NCBI RefSeq assembly: GCF_032062135.1
Contig: NC_092864.1
Span: forward strand, 23,890,240 to 23,954,239
Direction of reading: 5' to 3'
DNA length: 64,000 bases
Source: Pyxicephalus adspersus
Taxonomy: Eukaryota; Chordata; Amphibia; Anura; Pyxicephalidae
Shown one piece after another: positions 48,650 through 60,995 of this stretch. A model generated the notes under the pieces. The model saw only the letters and a list, made by a program, of their open reading frames with translations. It was not told the origin of the DNA and searched no databases. The position numbers were made by a program, and so were the translations under genes. Position 1 is the stretch's first letter. Each line of letters opens with the position of its first letter.

Positions 48650-49620
48650 TAAATTAAAATGTTATGGTAAGGAAGGGGCCGGATTGTATGGGGAGGAAGA
48701 TAGAGAAGATTAGGCGTAGGTGAGAGAAGAGGGTGGAGAAAAAGAGATTATAGGAGGGGTGTAGAGGAAGTGGGGGGAGTAGTTTTTGAAAAGAGAAAGC
48801 TTTCCACACTGTGCCCTAGTTTCATTGAGCCTGACTTATTAAAGCTCTCCAAGGCTGGAGAGGATACACATTTATCAGTGAAGCTGGGTGATCCAACAAA
48901 CCTGAATTCGATCTGGTCCAGGATTAAAATCATTTGCTAGCAAATAGCAAATGACTTTGAAGGAATCCATTTCAGGTTTACTGCTGAACCCAGTTCACTG
49001 ACAAAAGTGTATTTTGTCCAGCCTTGGAGAGCTTTAATAAATCAGGCCCACTGATGTCAAGGGGTGGGTGAAGAATTGGTGAGGTGGCTAATGTTCTTGA
49101 AGGGCATCTTTTATAGGGGTATGTGGGAACAATCTTAGGTGTGGGATCCCCCTAAATTATTGGTAATTGGGCTACCTTTAACTGGTGATTAGGAAGAGGC
49201 TGCTATGGCATTGGTATCGGTCTCGAGCTGGTGGCAGTTGGTGGCTGGGAACATAAGTTAAGGTGGTGGTGTCCCTCCAAAGAGGGGTAAGGTGGTGAGC
49301 GGTGCCTCTGAAGACTTTCAAATTGGAAGGGAGGTCTTAATCCTGTGTTATATTGTTATAGGAGATATTTTGTTGAATTAGGTAAAAGGGTGGGATGTTA
49401 GCCGTTTGTTAATTGTAAGGGGTGACGGTTATTAATGGTCATTAATCGTTAATCTTTTGTTGGTTATTTAGAGCTAATTATTAAGTTATTGTGGAGAAAA
49501 TAAAGTGGCTGATACAGCCATAATTTCCCACGAGCTTGTGTTTAAAGGACACATAAGGGGAAGGAATTGGTGAGAGGGATAAAGATAGCGAGCATCCTAG
49601 CTACCTGGGTCATGAATGTT
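48650..49620 (+). repeat. G-rich dispersed element, copy 2, interrupted by a MITE
   Basis: This is the second copy of the element at 35285-36182, sharing the ordered end phrases around 49500-49617 and a similar G-rich body. A family A MITE (48827-49049) sits inside it, so the G-rich element is the older insertion. The left boundary is approximate. Confidence 0.5.
48827..49049. mobile_element. Palindromic MITE family A, copy 7 (nested)
   Basis: Left end GAGCCTGACTTATTAAAGC, right end GCTTTAATAAATCAGGCCC. The centre reads in the opposite sense to most copies (GATTAAAATCATTTGCTAGC), because the element is a palindrome. Confidence 0.85.
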
Positions 49621-50149
49621 TGGACCCCAGATTTCTAACTAAAATGGTTTTTGTTAGGGTTTGGATTTAAATTCGAGATTTCTCCATACGTCGAAACCTT
49701 GAAAACTGGGGTCAAGGTAAGTCTAAGTCTAAGTCTAAAATGCATTCTACAAACTGGCCATGAATATGGGAAATGCAGTTGGATTCTATTATTATCCAGA
49801 GTATATGACTGGGACAAAGGTGCTTAAGGTGCTTAAGGTGCATAATTATTGAGATATTCTGACAATCTTTCATCATAGGCAAATGAAGCTGATAACTGCT
49901 TTGCGACAGCTCCAAGGCCCTTGAATGAAATGGAGATTTGTAGTACACTGGTATAGGATTCTTGGTAGCATTGTCCTGGAAATGCAGAGCTGATAATATT
50001 TGTTCAGGCCTGTATGAAGATTTATATGGTAATTTCACTTTAAAGCATATTCTAGCTGTTGTGTTTATATATATTTTTTTGTGGGGGGGTACTAAATCTG
50101 GAAACTATTTTCTCCATTGCATTAGTTATATTTACTATACGTAAAGTTG
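49621..50149. repeat. Non-genic; two short tandem repeats
   Basis: AAGTCT repeats three times at 49719-49737, and AAGGTGCTT about 2.7 times at 49817-49841. Confidence 0.6.
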
Positions 50150-50440
50150 AAAATTGCAATCAGCCACCCCCCAGAACATTACAAACCTCCTATATGCCTC
50201 TAGGACTTGCAAACCACATCGCAAGTCAACCTGTTACCGTTGCATTTGTGGTGGTGGTGAAGTTCTTTCTCTCAAAAAGGAAAACCAACAACTTTGCCAG
50301 AAACAATATGTTCCAGAAAACATGCTGCAACTGCACCATTATGAAAACTCTTGCACAGAGTGGTTCCCAGTCGCTCCCATACAGCTGAAGGGAAGCAATT
50401 GGAAACACAATGCTGCAGTTTACTACAAGTCTGAAAAATA
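50150..50440. mobile_element. MITE family C, copy 2 (left end lost)
   Basis: It has the interior of 36247-36566 and the right terminus ACAAGTCTGAAAAA. Overlapping open frames here (50059-50468) are chance frames inside the element, not a gene. Confidence 0.55.
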
Positions 50441-50715
50441 TCTTACTCTCAAACTGTATTATGCATAGCTAATTGTAAGTCAACAAACCATTGGTAACCC
50501 AACCTTGTTTTGAACAAAAAGCACAAGGTGCACTACAGAGCACAATAGAACATCACTCAATTTAACTGAAAAATTCAAAAAAGTACACAATTTACACAAA
50601 CCCAGTTGGGTACCGACATATCAAAGTATCCTAATAGAAGTCTAGTGTAGCTTTGGTATTGACCCTCTTCTTGGTAGGGAGTGCTGTGCTGTGGGTCAAA
50701 CACTGTCAATGTGCC

Positions 50716-51010
50716 TGTTGGTGCAGTGGCTAGCATTCTTGTCTTTGCAGAACTGGGGTCCCAGGTTTGAACATCAGCCAGGACACCATCCGTATGGAGT
50801 TTGTATTATTGTGTTTGTGTGGGTTTTCTCCAGGTACTCCAGCTTCCCCTCACACCCCCAAAATCTGCAGTTAGGTTAATTGGTGTGCCCTCAAAAAAAT
50901 CTTAGAGTGTGTTAATGACATATGACAGATATAGGGACATTAGATTGTGAGCCCCTCTGCGGAACAGTTAGTGATATTACTATGTACTTTGTAAAAGCAG
51001 TACAGTACAA
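50716..51010 (+). mobile_element. tRNA-derived SINE, copy 1
   Basis: TTGGTGCAGTGG is a Pol III A-box and AGGTTTGAACATC a mutated B-box, 35-40 bp apart. The central domain (ATGGAGTTTGTATTATT, GTGTGGGTTTTCTCCAGGTACTCC) is the vertebrate V-SINE-like core. The tail GGACATTAGATTGTGAGCCCC leads to a decayed end near 51010. Established knowledge: such SINEs are copied by a partner LINE through their tail. Confidence 0.85.
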
Positions 51011-53329
51011 AACAATAATATTTTGCTAAAGTAGCAACCAACTGATTTTTACAGCAAATGCAGTCATAACATAACAAGCTGTCAAAACCCTTCAGGAAAA
51101 AAAATGTATTAAAAATCCTTTCCCTACTTCCCCCAACCATTAATTTTAAATATCTGTTTGCTTACAAAACTACCTAGAGCGTAGTCATCAATGCTAACTA
51201 GTGTGTGATGTGAATTGTAATGCAATTACAATGTATGACCCTCAACCAATGTGTGTATCGACATAACAAAGCCTTTCAGCAAATCAAGGTGACTGAATGC
51301 TTTCATCCTTTGCCTTTTTCTCTTGCTTTGAAACAATACCATAATGATTTTGCTGTCTTACCTTTTCCACTGGGCATATTCTTGCCTTAAACATGTAGAA
51401 ATCTTGAAAGGTTTTGTTTATTTGCACGTATTTAATAGTGTTATTAGGCATTAAAAAAACTGACAGCACTGCATCAGAAGCAAAGTAGAAATATTACATC
51501 TTACACAAGCAAATAGGTGTACATTATTGAAGACTTTAGGCTTCACAAAGCTTTAACACAAAGATTAGTAGGTGTATACTCTAATATAAACCAATTTGAA
51601 TATAACCTGAGGTACCTAAGTTTACTTAAAAAGTAGGAAAATTATATTGCCTTGAGTATAAACCTAGGGCACAAAATGGAGCTATAATGGCTAATATTCA
51701 AAATAGTAATACACATAAATGCCCAATATATACAGATAAATATGTTCATGTGTGTTAAATTTAAAACATTTATTAAGAAAGGGAAAAGATTAAATAACAT
51801 AGGCTCAGTCTGTTTTTCTCCCCTGCCATCATTTTTATGTTAAAGTATTTTTCACTTTTGAGTTGGTTATCACTTGATGCTTAAATGATCTGTTGTGCTT
51901 TATTGTTGCCAACCAAAAGATGGCACTGTATTCTCATGTCAATTGTGTACCAAACAGATAGCAAGAGTTTGTTTACATAAGAACACAGCGCCATCTAGTG
52001 GTGTGACTCTCTTTTCTGTATATAGGCTATGCCTCTGTTGCTTAGTGAATCATTTTGCAGTTTTCAATGTCCTTTTTCTTTCTAACTCCTCTATTCACCC
52101 CTCCACCTAGAATAGTGAGAACAGACATACAATAGTAATTCTTTCAAATTTCAGAAAGTTGAAGAAATGTTAATAAAGACCCAATTAAAATATTATAAAC
52201 ACAACACATACTAAAACAATTTTTAAAAAATAAAGTTTACTCAAGTCCTCAGAAGTATATTGCTAGGCTGCTAGGCGTTCCTTTCAACAAAAAGCAGTTT
52301 CTTACTTTAAGAAACAGGTTCAGTTTAACAGGTTCTAATTATCATTTAAGCTATCTGTAAAGGTGGCAGCCTTCCCAAATGGCCAGACATTATTCCTATT
52401 GACTATCACAGTAATATACTGTGAGCTGTGGCTATAATAAATATAGCAGGGGTTCCCTGAAGACCTGAAAATATTTCAAGGAGTTCTTCTATGTTAAATA
52501 GGTCAAGAAACACTGCAGTAAGTTGTTAACCAAGAACAGGTCTTTGTTGCTTGTTCTGCATCCCCAAGTAGTAAAGGAAGAATAAGGCTCAAAGCCACAA
52601 CACACCTTCAAAAACAAATTTATTGACAGGTTCCTTGAAATAAAAAATATGAAGTTAAGAGATGATTTTATTCACAAATCTCTATAACTCTCTATATAGC
52701 ATGCCTGTAGTGTTTGCTAAAGGCTGCTACGTGAGTTAGGTTAATCTAAATACGTGCACTATTTAATGTGTACAGTTGTATAGTTTGAATTGGTAAAGCG
52801 AAGGTCAGACTTTGACACAATGTACATGCACGGGATCAAGTGTTCAATTCATTCTTTCCCAACTGACAGTCAGTTCCTATTCTGCTGTGACCTCTAGGGT
52901 TTTCCAATTACATACAGAAATCAGCTACTTCACCTCTTCAATCCTACAGGTATATCTTCAGCACAGCATGGGCTCAGGGATTCGTTCTCAAAGTCATTTT
53001 GCGTCTGACCTTCATTTCCAATAGTCTGCCTCATCACTTGATTCCTTTAAAAGACTTATCTAAAATAGAGAGCTTCAAACCAAATATATTTCAAACCAAA
53101 ACTGCAGCTCTTGTTTCAAATTTTATGGATCTTTAAAGGCTATTGTATGCCCACTTGACCATGCTAAACGTTATGAAATTCCTATAAAAAAGGTTTTAAT
53201 ATATAAATGTATATATATTTAGTCTATGTTTAGTTTTCTATATTTTTGCTGCAGATTGTTCCTGCTTTTAGCACTACATTACATTTTTATGAGCTTCAAA
53301 AAAAAAATCTGCTCCAATGATAATTTGCT
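51011..53329. other. No gene seen; one very short inverted-repeat element
   Basis: AGATGGCACTGT at 51918 and ACAGCGCCATCT at 51985-51996 are inverted, about 80 bp apart, and may be a tiny MITE. A GGGGTTCCCTGAAGACCTG phrase at 52447 resembles a common frog repeat. No gene. Confidence 0.4.
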
Positions 53330-53520
53330 CATTCAGCCTAATGCAGCACAAGGCTCAGAAAGCACTTGTTAGTAGTAGCCAAGAACAGTTTGATTTCAGC
53401 CAAGATGAATGCAAATACAGGGGATTTATGGTGTAGTTAAAAGGTGAATGCATTTGCATGAAAGGTCTGCTTTAATAAGGGCTAATTAGAGCCAATTAAA
53501 ACTTACTAATAATTTATAAA
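53330..53520. promoter_or_regulatory. Candidate conserved regulatory segment (octamers and homeobox motifs)
   Basis: ATGCAAAT at 53409-53416 and its inverse ATTTGCAT at 53452-53459 are consensus POU octamers. CTAATTAG at 53482-53489 and CAATTAA just after are homeobox-type sites. The stretch matches none of the repeats seen. Regulatory function is inferred only from motif clustering. Confidence 0.25.
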
Positions 53521-54432
53521 GGAACAACTTTTATTTGATTTTTGTAACACTTGCAGGTTTGTTGGAACTCACGGTATATTGATCAAAAGACTTTGGGAGG
53601 CATAATGCATAAAGGAAAAAGTAAAGCATTGGAATCAGTAAAGTAAAAATTGAATCATTTAATTATATCCCAATACGAAACTCGAAATTCTACCATGAGT
53701 ATGTTAAAACATACTTAATAGGTGGCATGGACTGGTGACATGGTGGTGTGAGCATGATTTTCTGGGATGCTCCCACCACCGCCCAACTAAACTTCTCTAC
53801 TGGGCACCTACCTATTTTCTCCAGAGAGATGGTTGTACATATTCTACAGGTACTGGCACAACTGTTTTTGGACTGTCACCATCATTTCAGGAGCAGATTC
53901 TATCAGATGTAGGTCATGACCGCATGGTACCATAGCTGACGTCCTGAGGCTGAATCTGATTCCCTGTGCCCGGACAGACTCTGTGGGGAGAGGAGGCAAT
54001 CCCATGGAACAGTGACTCACCCTAACAGAATATTATTATAGAAGAGTGTTAAAAATACATATCATTGATATCCAGATGCTGTGGCCAAATTCTGCAGTGT
54101 CACCGTGTGTTGGTTACTTTGAGTTTATTGGCTTGCCTACATTTATTACAGTACGCTATTTTAATAGTTTCCCTGATGATATTTTACAGTATATGCTGAC
54201 CAGTTGTGAAAAATGTATAAAAAATGCATTTTACAGTAAATGATTTCTGGTATTGCCATCCTGCTGTCTGTACAAGGCATAGTGGCAACCAATGGCACAG
54301 GGTCTGCTGTATAATTCCAACAGAAGTAGAAGTAATTGATCTTATACTGCACAAAAACACTGTAAAAAATATACTGTAACTGTATTGTTACAATGTAATT
54401 AATAATAGGGTCTCCAAACAGTCTCTGCAGAC

Positions 54433-54790
54433 CACGGGTGTGGCGGGGGTGGGCATGGGTGGGAATGCAGGGGTGTAGCAGGGCGGGCATGGGTGGGAAT
54501 GCAGTGCCCTCACTTTTTTCGGGAATGGGCAAGTGTTCCCACTCTTATTTTGCAAAGTATTCTTTGGTGGTCTGCGGCTAGAGCCGAGGACTATGTCTTC
54601 CGTATGGAATTGCAGGCTCAGGGCGGTGGGCGGGTTGTCTCTCTGAACACAACCCGCCCACTCTCCCATCCCAGGCTCAGACCTGCGATGGGAGAGCGGG
54701 TGGGTTCTGGTATCAAGACGTCACTCTGGGCGAAGTTTCTTCCCCTTTGAGTGACACATAGGCAGAGGTGTAGTGGGGCGGGCACGTTTA
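54433..54790. repeat. GC-rich repeat with direct GTGTAG phrases and strong hairpins
   Basis: A 20-bp phrase beginning GGGCATGGGTGGG occurs at 54451-54470 and 54485-54504. GGTGTAGYRGGGCGGGCA recurs at 54471 and 54770. Inverted arms at 54627-54638/54649-54660 and 54651-54670/54687-54706 share one arm. This looks like a dispersed GC-rich element and not a gene, although the superfamily is unclear. Confidence 0.5.
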
Positions 54791-55724
54791 CATAGAGAGT
54801 ACCATGCTTCTGCTTCTTTTTTTATGCCTACACCCGTGCTGCAGCCTTTATTCATGCAAGGGTAGCTGCCAATTCTCCTGAAACAAACTCAGATCTTTGC
54901 CAAGTGAAGGGTGACACAAATACAGAGATGTCTTTTGACATTTTGCAGTCAACTGGTCTGTCTGGTTCAAACTGGGTAACAAACCAATCCTCTAAGAGCT
55001 GCCACACTGTTGCCCCTTGAAAACCCTGCAGGGAATTTCTGTGAAATGATTCCAGCATTTAAAGTTGTGTTCTACTTTGCAGACAAGTAACAATTACATA
55101 TCTACAAAACTGAAGAAACAGAAAATTTGCTCTCAAACCTTAAATGGGCCATGGAATGATGGTATTGTGCTCTCTAAGGAGTGTCAAGACTACTTTGGCA
55201 CGTTATAAGTTAATTAAATATACATATGTCTATCCAAGCAGAAGGTTTCCATGGAAACAAATGTTTAAGTAAAGCATTTTCTGCATCTCTCTAATTAACA
55301 TCCAATCAATATGTAAACAGGAAAACAGGAAAGCATTCAAGTCAGCTGCATATATCACGAAGCAACATGTTGTGATGTCACACTCTGTCATAATCAATAT
55401 GGACTTAGAATTATGGTAAGAAAGTTAATTAGCAAGCTGGATAAAAAGACAAAAACTGAATTTAATCAGCAAGTGAGACAGTCTGTCATATTTTGTTGGT
55501 GTTTTAGATGGAGACTGAAGTGAATGCACACTTTATAATTAAAGTAACAAATTAGCTACTGAAGTTAAACAGCATATTGCTGAGCTTTGAAGATTTGGAT
55601 GGTGGAGCGTCACTGACCAGCAGGAAAATTGTGGTAATTGTGTTTATGTCTGAATCAGAAAGTAGCACATCGTTTGATTCAGTAAATGTTCTCAGTGCTG
55701 CTTCATAATCATACCTAAAATTAA
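54791..55724. other. No gene seen; contains an X-box-like palindrome
   Basis: GTTTCCATGGAAAC at 55245-55258 is a perfect 14-bp palindrome resembling an RFX X-box, in a unique-looking AT-rich context. Confidence 0.35.
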
Positions 55725-56043
55725 TTGGGGCAGCATGGGTGCTTTTGCAGAGGTAGGTCCCAGGTTTTAATCCCGGGCAAGGCACTATCTGCATGGCGTT
55801 TGTATGATCTCCCTGTGTTTGTGTGGGTTTTCTCCAGACACTCTGCTCTCCTCCCACATCCCAAAAATATGCTGTCAGTTTAATTGGCTTTCCCTTGAAA
55901 TTATGCTTAGACTGTAGTAATGATCTATGACTATGGTGGGGACATTAGATTGTGAGCCTTTTTGAGCCACAGTTAGTGATATGACTATGAAATGTAAAGT
56001 TCTTTGTAATATGTGGGCGCTATATAAATACAAATAAATAAAT
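55725..56043 (+). mobile_element. tRNA-derived SINE, copy 2
   Basis: Same family as 50716-51010. The head is shortened (the A-box region is damaged); GGTTTTAATCCC is the mutated B-box. The core (GTGTTTGTGTGGGTTTTCTCC) and the full tail GGGCGCTATATAAATAC followed by AAATAAATAAA are present. It is better preserved at the 3' end than copy 1. Confidence 0.85.
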
Positions 56044-57400
56044 TGGTAAAACATACTAGATTTAGGAAAGCTCTAAATGTATGCAGGTGGCTCTAGGGGG
56101 GAAAGAACCTCAAACTCTGCCTTTTCCATGTTATTTGTTTTGTTTAAATATTTTATAAAATGAGGTTTTGTTTGTTGTTATTTCAGTGTTGTGGGTTCAA
56201 CCCGGAAATGTATGGTCAGTACCTAGTCAAATGTTAAAAGATAAAAGGCTTTCTTTCCCAAACTAAAGTTAGGGCCAAGCCAAGGCCAAGGCTGAGGCAA
56301 GAGAATATCTTGTCTCAGTCACTGTAATAAATGTATAATGGGCACAAATAAGGAGGAATCATTCATCTTCTGCAATGCCTCAATCATTTCCTCCACTGAA
56401 GAGGACACAGCTATCAACTCACTGTGGTCTTGGGTGCCAGAAGTTCTTATTCCAGCACTGGTACTAGTTATTGTGTGATATTGGCCTTGCAAGTTTAAAG
56501 CAAGCAAAGGTTTTTCCTATGCAGAGCAAAACAGGTTCACTTAAATTGATCCACCATGCTGCTTATTCCCACCTTCCAATGCCTAAATCGTCAAATTTTG
56601 TTAGTCCGCCGGGACATGGAAAGAATGTTACAATCTTCTGTTTTTACAATGATGTAGGGCTGGGTGGCTAGGTGTCCAATAACATGATCCCAGTACTCTC
56701 ACATTAAGATGTTGTCAACCCTGTCCAGCTCCAAACATTTATTTGAAATGTAAGAAATTAGATGGGAGGAGAATAGTAGTAGAATTAAAAAATCTTAATC
56801 CAAAATATATTCATAGACTGCAAACATGGATGGTTTGGTGGTAAACAGGATACCCCAAATGTATGCTATTTTATAAATAATTCTGCTTATTACCTATACT
56901 TTTTCTGTTCCTAAAGACTATGATGGCCTTCATAACTTTGGTTTAATATCGACCAGGGTTCTACTGATATCTTGATAGTAGATCCTAACACAGCATTGCT
57001 GAGAAGGTTCCTGTGTTAATTCTTCTCTCAACCATATCCCCAGGTAACAGCAACAGGTGCTTCTTCACTAAAGTACTTCCTTTCATTTAGTAGGCCAGGA
57101 TTTTGCAGAAGCCTTCCAGAATGGGGGACCACTAAACACACAACTACTTAGACCTAAGTGCAAAATAATACAAAACCCAACATTCACCTCCATATTTGTA
57201 TATTTGCATTCACCCCCATATTTCTCAAGGAAACTAAGAACAATCAGGAATAGTTCTACTAAATATTGACAAGCTCTTAGTTCACACAGCTAGGACACGC
57301 TTTCTGTGGCTGGCCTGACTGATAGATATTTATAGCAAGTTAATGCTCAACACAACACAACACAGACTGCTCAACAATAGGCAGAAGCAACACTTTCTTA
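56044..57400. other. No gene seen
   Basis: AT-rich, no repeat match found. Confidence 0.45.
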
Positions 57401-57617
57401 GGACCTGGTTTAATAAGGCTCTCCAATGCTGTAGAGGATACACTTTCATCAGTGAAGCTGGGTGATCCAGCAAACCTGTAATGGATGTGGTGCAGGATTG
57501 AAAATATTTGCTAACAAATTTATTTTAGGAAATCTATTCCAGGATTGCTGGATCACCCAGCTTCACTGCAGAAAGTGTATCCTCTCCAGCCTTGGAGAAC
57601 TTTTTTAATTCAGAGCC
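57401..57617. mobile_element. Palindromic MITE family A, copy 8
   Basis: Left GGACCTGGTTTAATAAGGC, right TTTTTTAATTCAGAGCC. Identical TTA trinucleotides flank it (57398-57400 and 57618-57620). The long arms (GTGAAGCTGGGTGATCC / GGATCACCCAGCTTCAC) are perfectly complementary. Confidence 0.85.
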
Positions 57618-58938
57618 TTAGACTCCAGATTTGAAGGATCCAGAACCCTTTTGCTAATTCAGCCTAACCACTCTTTGCAGGCCACAAATACATTGAACAC
57701 TTTAACTGTATTCACTGCATATAGCAAGATCTCTACACATTTATTTATCAAGAGTAAACAAAGAAATATTAATATTTATTTCAGGATTTAATTATAAACC
57801 CAAAACTTATTATCAATAATTCCTGTGATTACATTTAAGTGATCATGGTCACTAGCTAAAAGTTTTTTATCAATATTTTAGAAAGGTTATGATATGCTTT
57901 TGTCTTTTTAAAAAAGGTCAACAATTTTATTGATAGATCAATACAAATTGTGTTATACCATATTTTTATATATCATATGTTGGAATAAATACATTTTCAG
58001 GTAAAAATATAACAAATCTGTTACAATCTGACTTTCAGCCAAGTTAGAGATTGATACCAATTCTTATTCTTCAACTGCACAAAGACACCTATTTTTTGGA
58101 TATTATATTCTTCTTTTCTTATATAAGCATCTAAGCTTCTTTCCCTTTTGAAGTACATTTGTCTTGGTCTGAAATAAATATCTGTCTGTGGAATAATAAA
58201 TGACAGATAAAATGTGCCTCCACATATTCTAGAATGAACCTCCACATATTTTTATTCTGAAGAAGCAGACTAGACATCTGAGAATGTGTTGAGGGGGTCT
58301 AAACTCTCCCAATGATAATGACCCAATGACAAAAAAACCTTCTTTGAAGGGATGTCACAAATGTGTTATAATAAAATTATAAGGTCGATTAGGGGCTAAC
58401 AGATCGTATAACATGCTAATAATAATACCAATAATATTAAGGCTAGCCTACTTAATTTCCTACAAAATTCTGTAATAAATTATCTGTAATAAAGTATTTT
58501 TACAGTGGCCTTGACACATTCACTGCTACTCCACACACTATAAGCAGGACAGTTTTTGGTAGACTGGAGAGTTTACATGTGGAGTGTATTTATGAAACTT
58601 CCAACACTAACTATAATTTAGGTTGGGTAGGGGAAACCCATAGGTGGAACGATGGCAGAATATTTTGGAATACCAGCTTTCTCAGATCTACAACCTACAC
58701 TCAAAACTTTAACCAATAACTTGTAGGCCTTTATTCTGTTATCTGAAATACAATGTCATGTCACAAAATGCACAGGTACACATGAGTTCCAAATAAAAGC
58801 ATCAAAAGCATCCAGCCACACCTGCACCTTATCATTCCCTTAAAAATGTATGTGTTTTAGGTAGTGATAACTGTATCAACCACTTTTTTATTTTTATAAA
58901 GCTTGATGATGTGATTATTATTATATAATTATAATTAT
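57618..58938. other. No gene seen
   Basis: AT-rich, nothing recognised. Confidence 0.45.
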
Positions 58939-59030
58939 TACCTTGTATTTATAAAGTGCTGACCTGCAGTTTTACAAAGTTCATAGTCATGTCACTAACT
59001 GCCCCTCCAAGGGCTCACAATCTAACATCC
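58939..59030 (-). mobile_element. SINE 3'-tail fragment, reverse orientation
   Basis: GTTCATAGTCATGTCACTAACTG and GGGCTCACAATCTAACATCC are the reverse complement of the SINE tail. An ATTATT tract on the left is its A/T tail. Confidence 0.75.
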
Positions 59031-60305
59031 AATAGATATATTTGTCTATTTCATATAAAAAAATTTCCAGCAAGAGATCTATTGTTGCTAGAAATCCAAC
59101 GTTATCATGGAGAAACCTAGCCACTGGAACCTAAAACAATAATACCAGACTTCTAGGCAAAAATGTGTCACTTTTTACAAGGAAAGGTCTAAAAATGTGA
59201 TTGTTTTTCGCACTTTATCCAGACATTTATACTGGAGCATGATGGAACCTCGTCTTCTTAAATAAAAAATGAAAGAATTGTTCATGGAAGCACTAAAAGT
59301 GGATTTGTAAGTGTGAGAGCACAATGAATAATCATGCTGTATGCACTTTGAGGGCTAAAGCTGAAAGTTGACCTTGGGTATTAGGCATTAGAATGTAAAA
59401 GCATTAGTGGTTTGCACACAGACTGGACAGTTCATTGTTCAAGGTACACCGAAAGATGGAAGCTTTCAAGCCTCAACTGAATAAAATAAGAGGAAACAGA
59501 AAATATGGAGACATATCCAGTGCCAATCAATAAAGAGAAAAACAACAGACAGCTCACAACATAGCTGCAAAACAAAATGTTCTGGTTAAAGTACACAGTA
59601 CATTTTGTGTTCTGTTTCCATGTTGCGTTCCATCTTCTTTTTTCATCATTACTGACTGATTTTAGATAAAAAAAGAACCATGTCCATATTTCCTACCAAA
59701 GTTTTTATGCATGAAAAAGGGAAATACATTTTCTTAATTTTATTTTGGACACGTGTATCTAATGTATTCTGAGATGAAAAATCAGAGATCACTTGGCAAG
59801 ACAATTTTGTTAGAGGAACAGAATAGTTTACGTATGAAATAAATGAAAATAGCTATTGTCTCCAAGGCTTAACTTATTCCTTTTTCAGATATACTGACTT
59901 CTTTTTTTATTTGATGTCAGCTGTGCACAATGGAGCTGTTTTCATTATTTCTGTCTAATTAAACATGAGTTTTTATTTCCATGTATACTCTATTGCAGTA
60001 TACACTTGATCTTCTTTTGAACGAGAAAAGTCTACATCAGGCAAATAAAAAATAACAGTTATATGTTAATTGTTAATTACCTTTTTTTTATTTTGTATTA
60101 TGACCATAGAATTGCCTGAGATCTATTTTTACATTGTATTCCAACAATTACCTTCACAGTAAATATAGAATAGGAGAATAAATCTTTCTTTCATTTATCT
60201 ACCCACAATTCCCCTCTATGGCAGATACAAAATGAGAATGAAAAGAAAAATCTGTGTTTTTCCCATAATTTGCAGCAGAGCAGATATCAAACCAAAAATT
60301 AGTAT
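59031..60305. other. No gene seen
   Basis: AT-rich, nothing recognised. Confidence 0.45.
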
Positions 60306-60521
60306 ACCTGGTTTATTAAAGCTGTTTTAGACTGGAGAAGACTATCATAGGTGAACCTGGGTGATCCAGCAAACCTAAAACAGATCTTGTCCCAGATTGA
60401 AAGCATTTGCTAAATAATAGCAAATTATTTTTAAGAAATTCACTCCAGGTTTGCTGCACCACTCTGGTTTTTCAATGATAGTCTATCTTATCCAGTCTTG
60501 GAGAGCTTTAATAAATCAGGG
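60306..60521. mobile_element. Palindromic MITE family A, copy 9
   Basis: Left ACCTGGTTTATTAAAGC, centre TTTGCTAAATAATAGCAAA, right GCTTTAATAAATCAGG. Full length. Confidence 0.85.
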
Positions 60522-60995
60522 CCAATGTGAGAGGCTAACTATGTCTTTATATATTATCTACTTACAATATCCTTCACATCAGAGAATCAGTTTGAGAGTG
60601 AGAGGATATATCTGTTCCTTTATTATAACAATACAACTATTACATATACAATTTCTTACACATCAGATATTGGACTAATAAAAGTGAGAGGATAAATCTT
60701 TCTTTATAATTCCCCAGTATTCCCTGCATAGCAGATATCAGACAGAGAATGAACAGATACAAAATGTAAGCTAGACAGAATATAATGTATTGCATTTAGT
60801 TGATGGGATGATCTAATATCAGACTCTGTGGGCTGGAAGAGAAAGCATTTTAGCAGCTTAGAGATGGAAAAGAGCCACAAGGGGGGTTTCAGTGTAATAA
60901 TTATGTTTTAAAGTCATGTAAGCAAGCAAAAATAATTAAAAAGCTGTATTAGCAACATCATGCTGGCTATGCTATATGGCAGGGGTGGTTTCTAC

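Noticed and set aside
50059..50468. Overlapping 100-codon frames on the plus strand
   Set aside because: They fall in a MITE copy whose sister at 36247-36566 has no such frames.
50716..50790. Possible tRNA gene (A-box and B-box present)
   Set aside because: The sequence continues into a SINE core and tail, and the boxes do not sit in a foldable tRNA cloverleaf.
54161..54669. Minus-strand frames of 93-123 codons, proline/histidine-rich
   Set aside because: Translation of a GC-rich repeat with direct repeats; composition explains the length.
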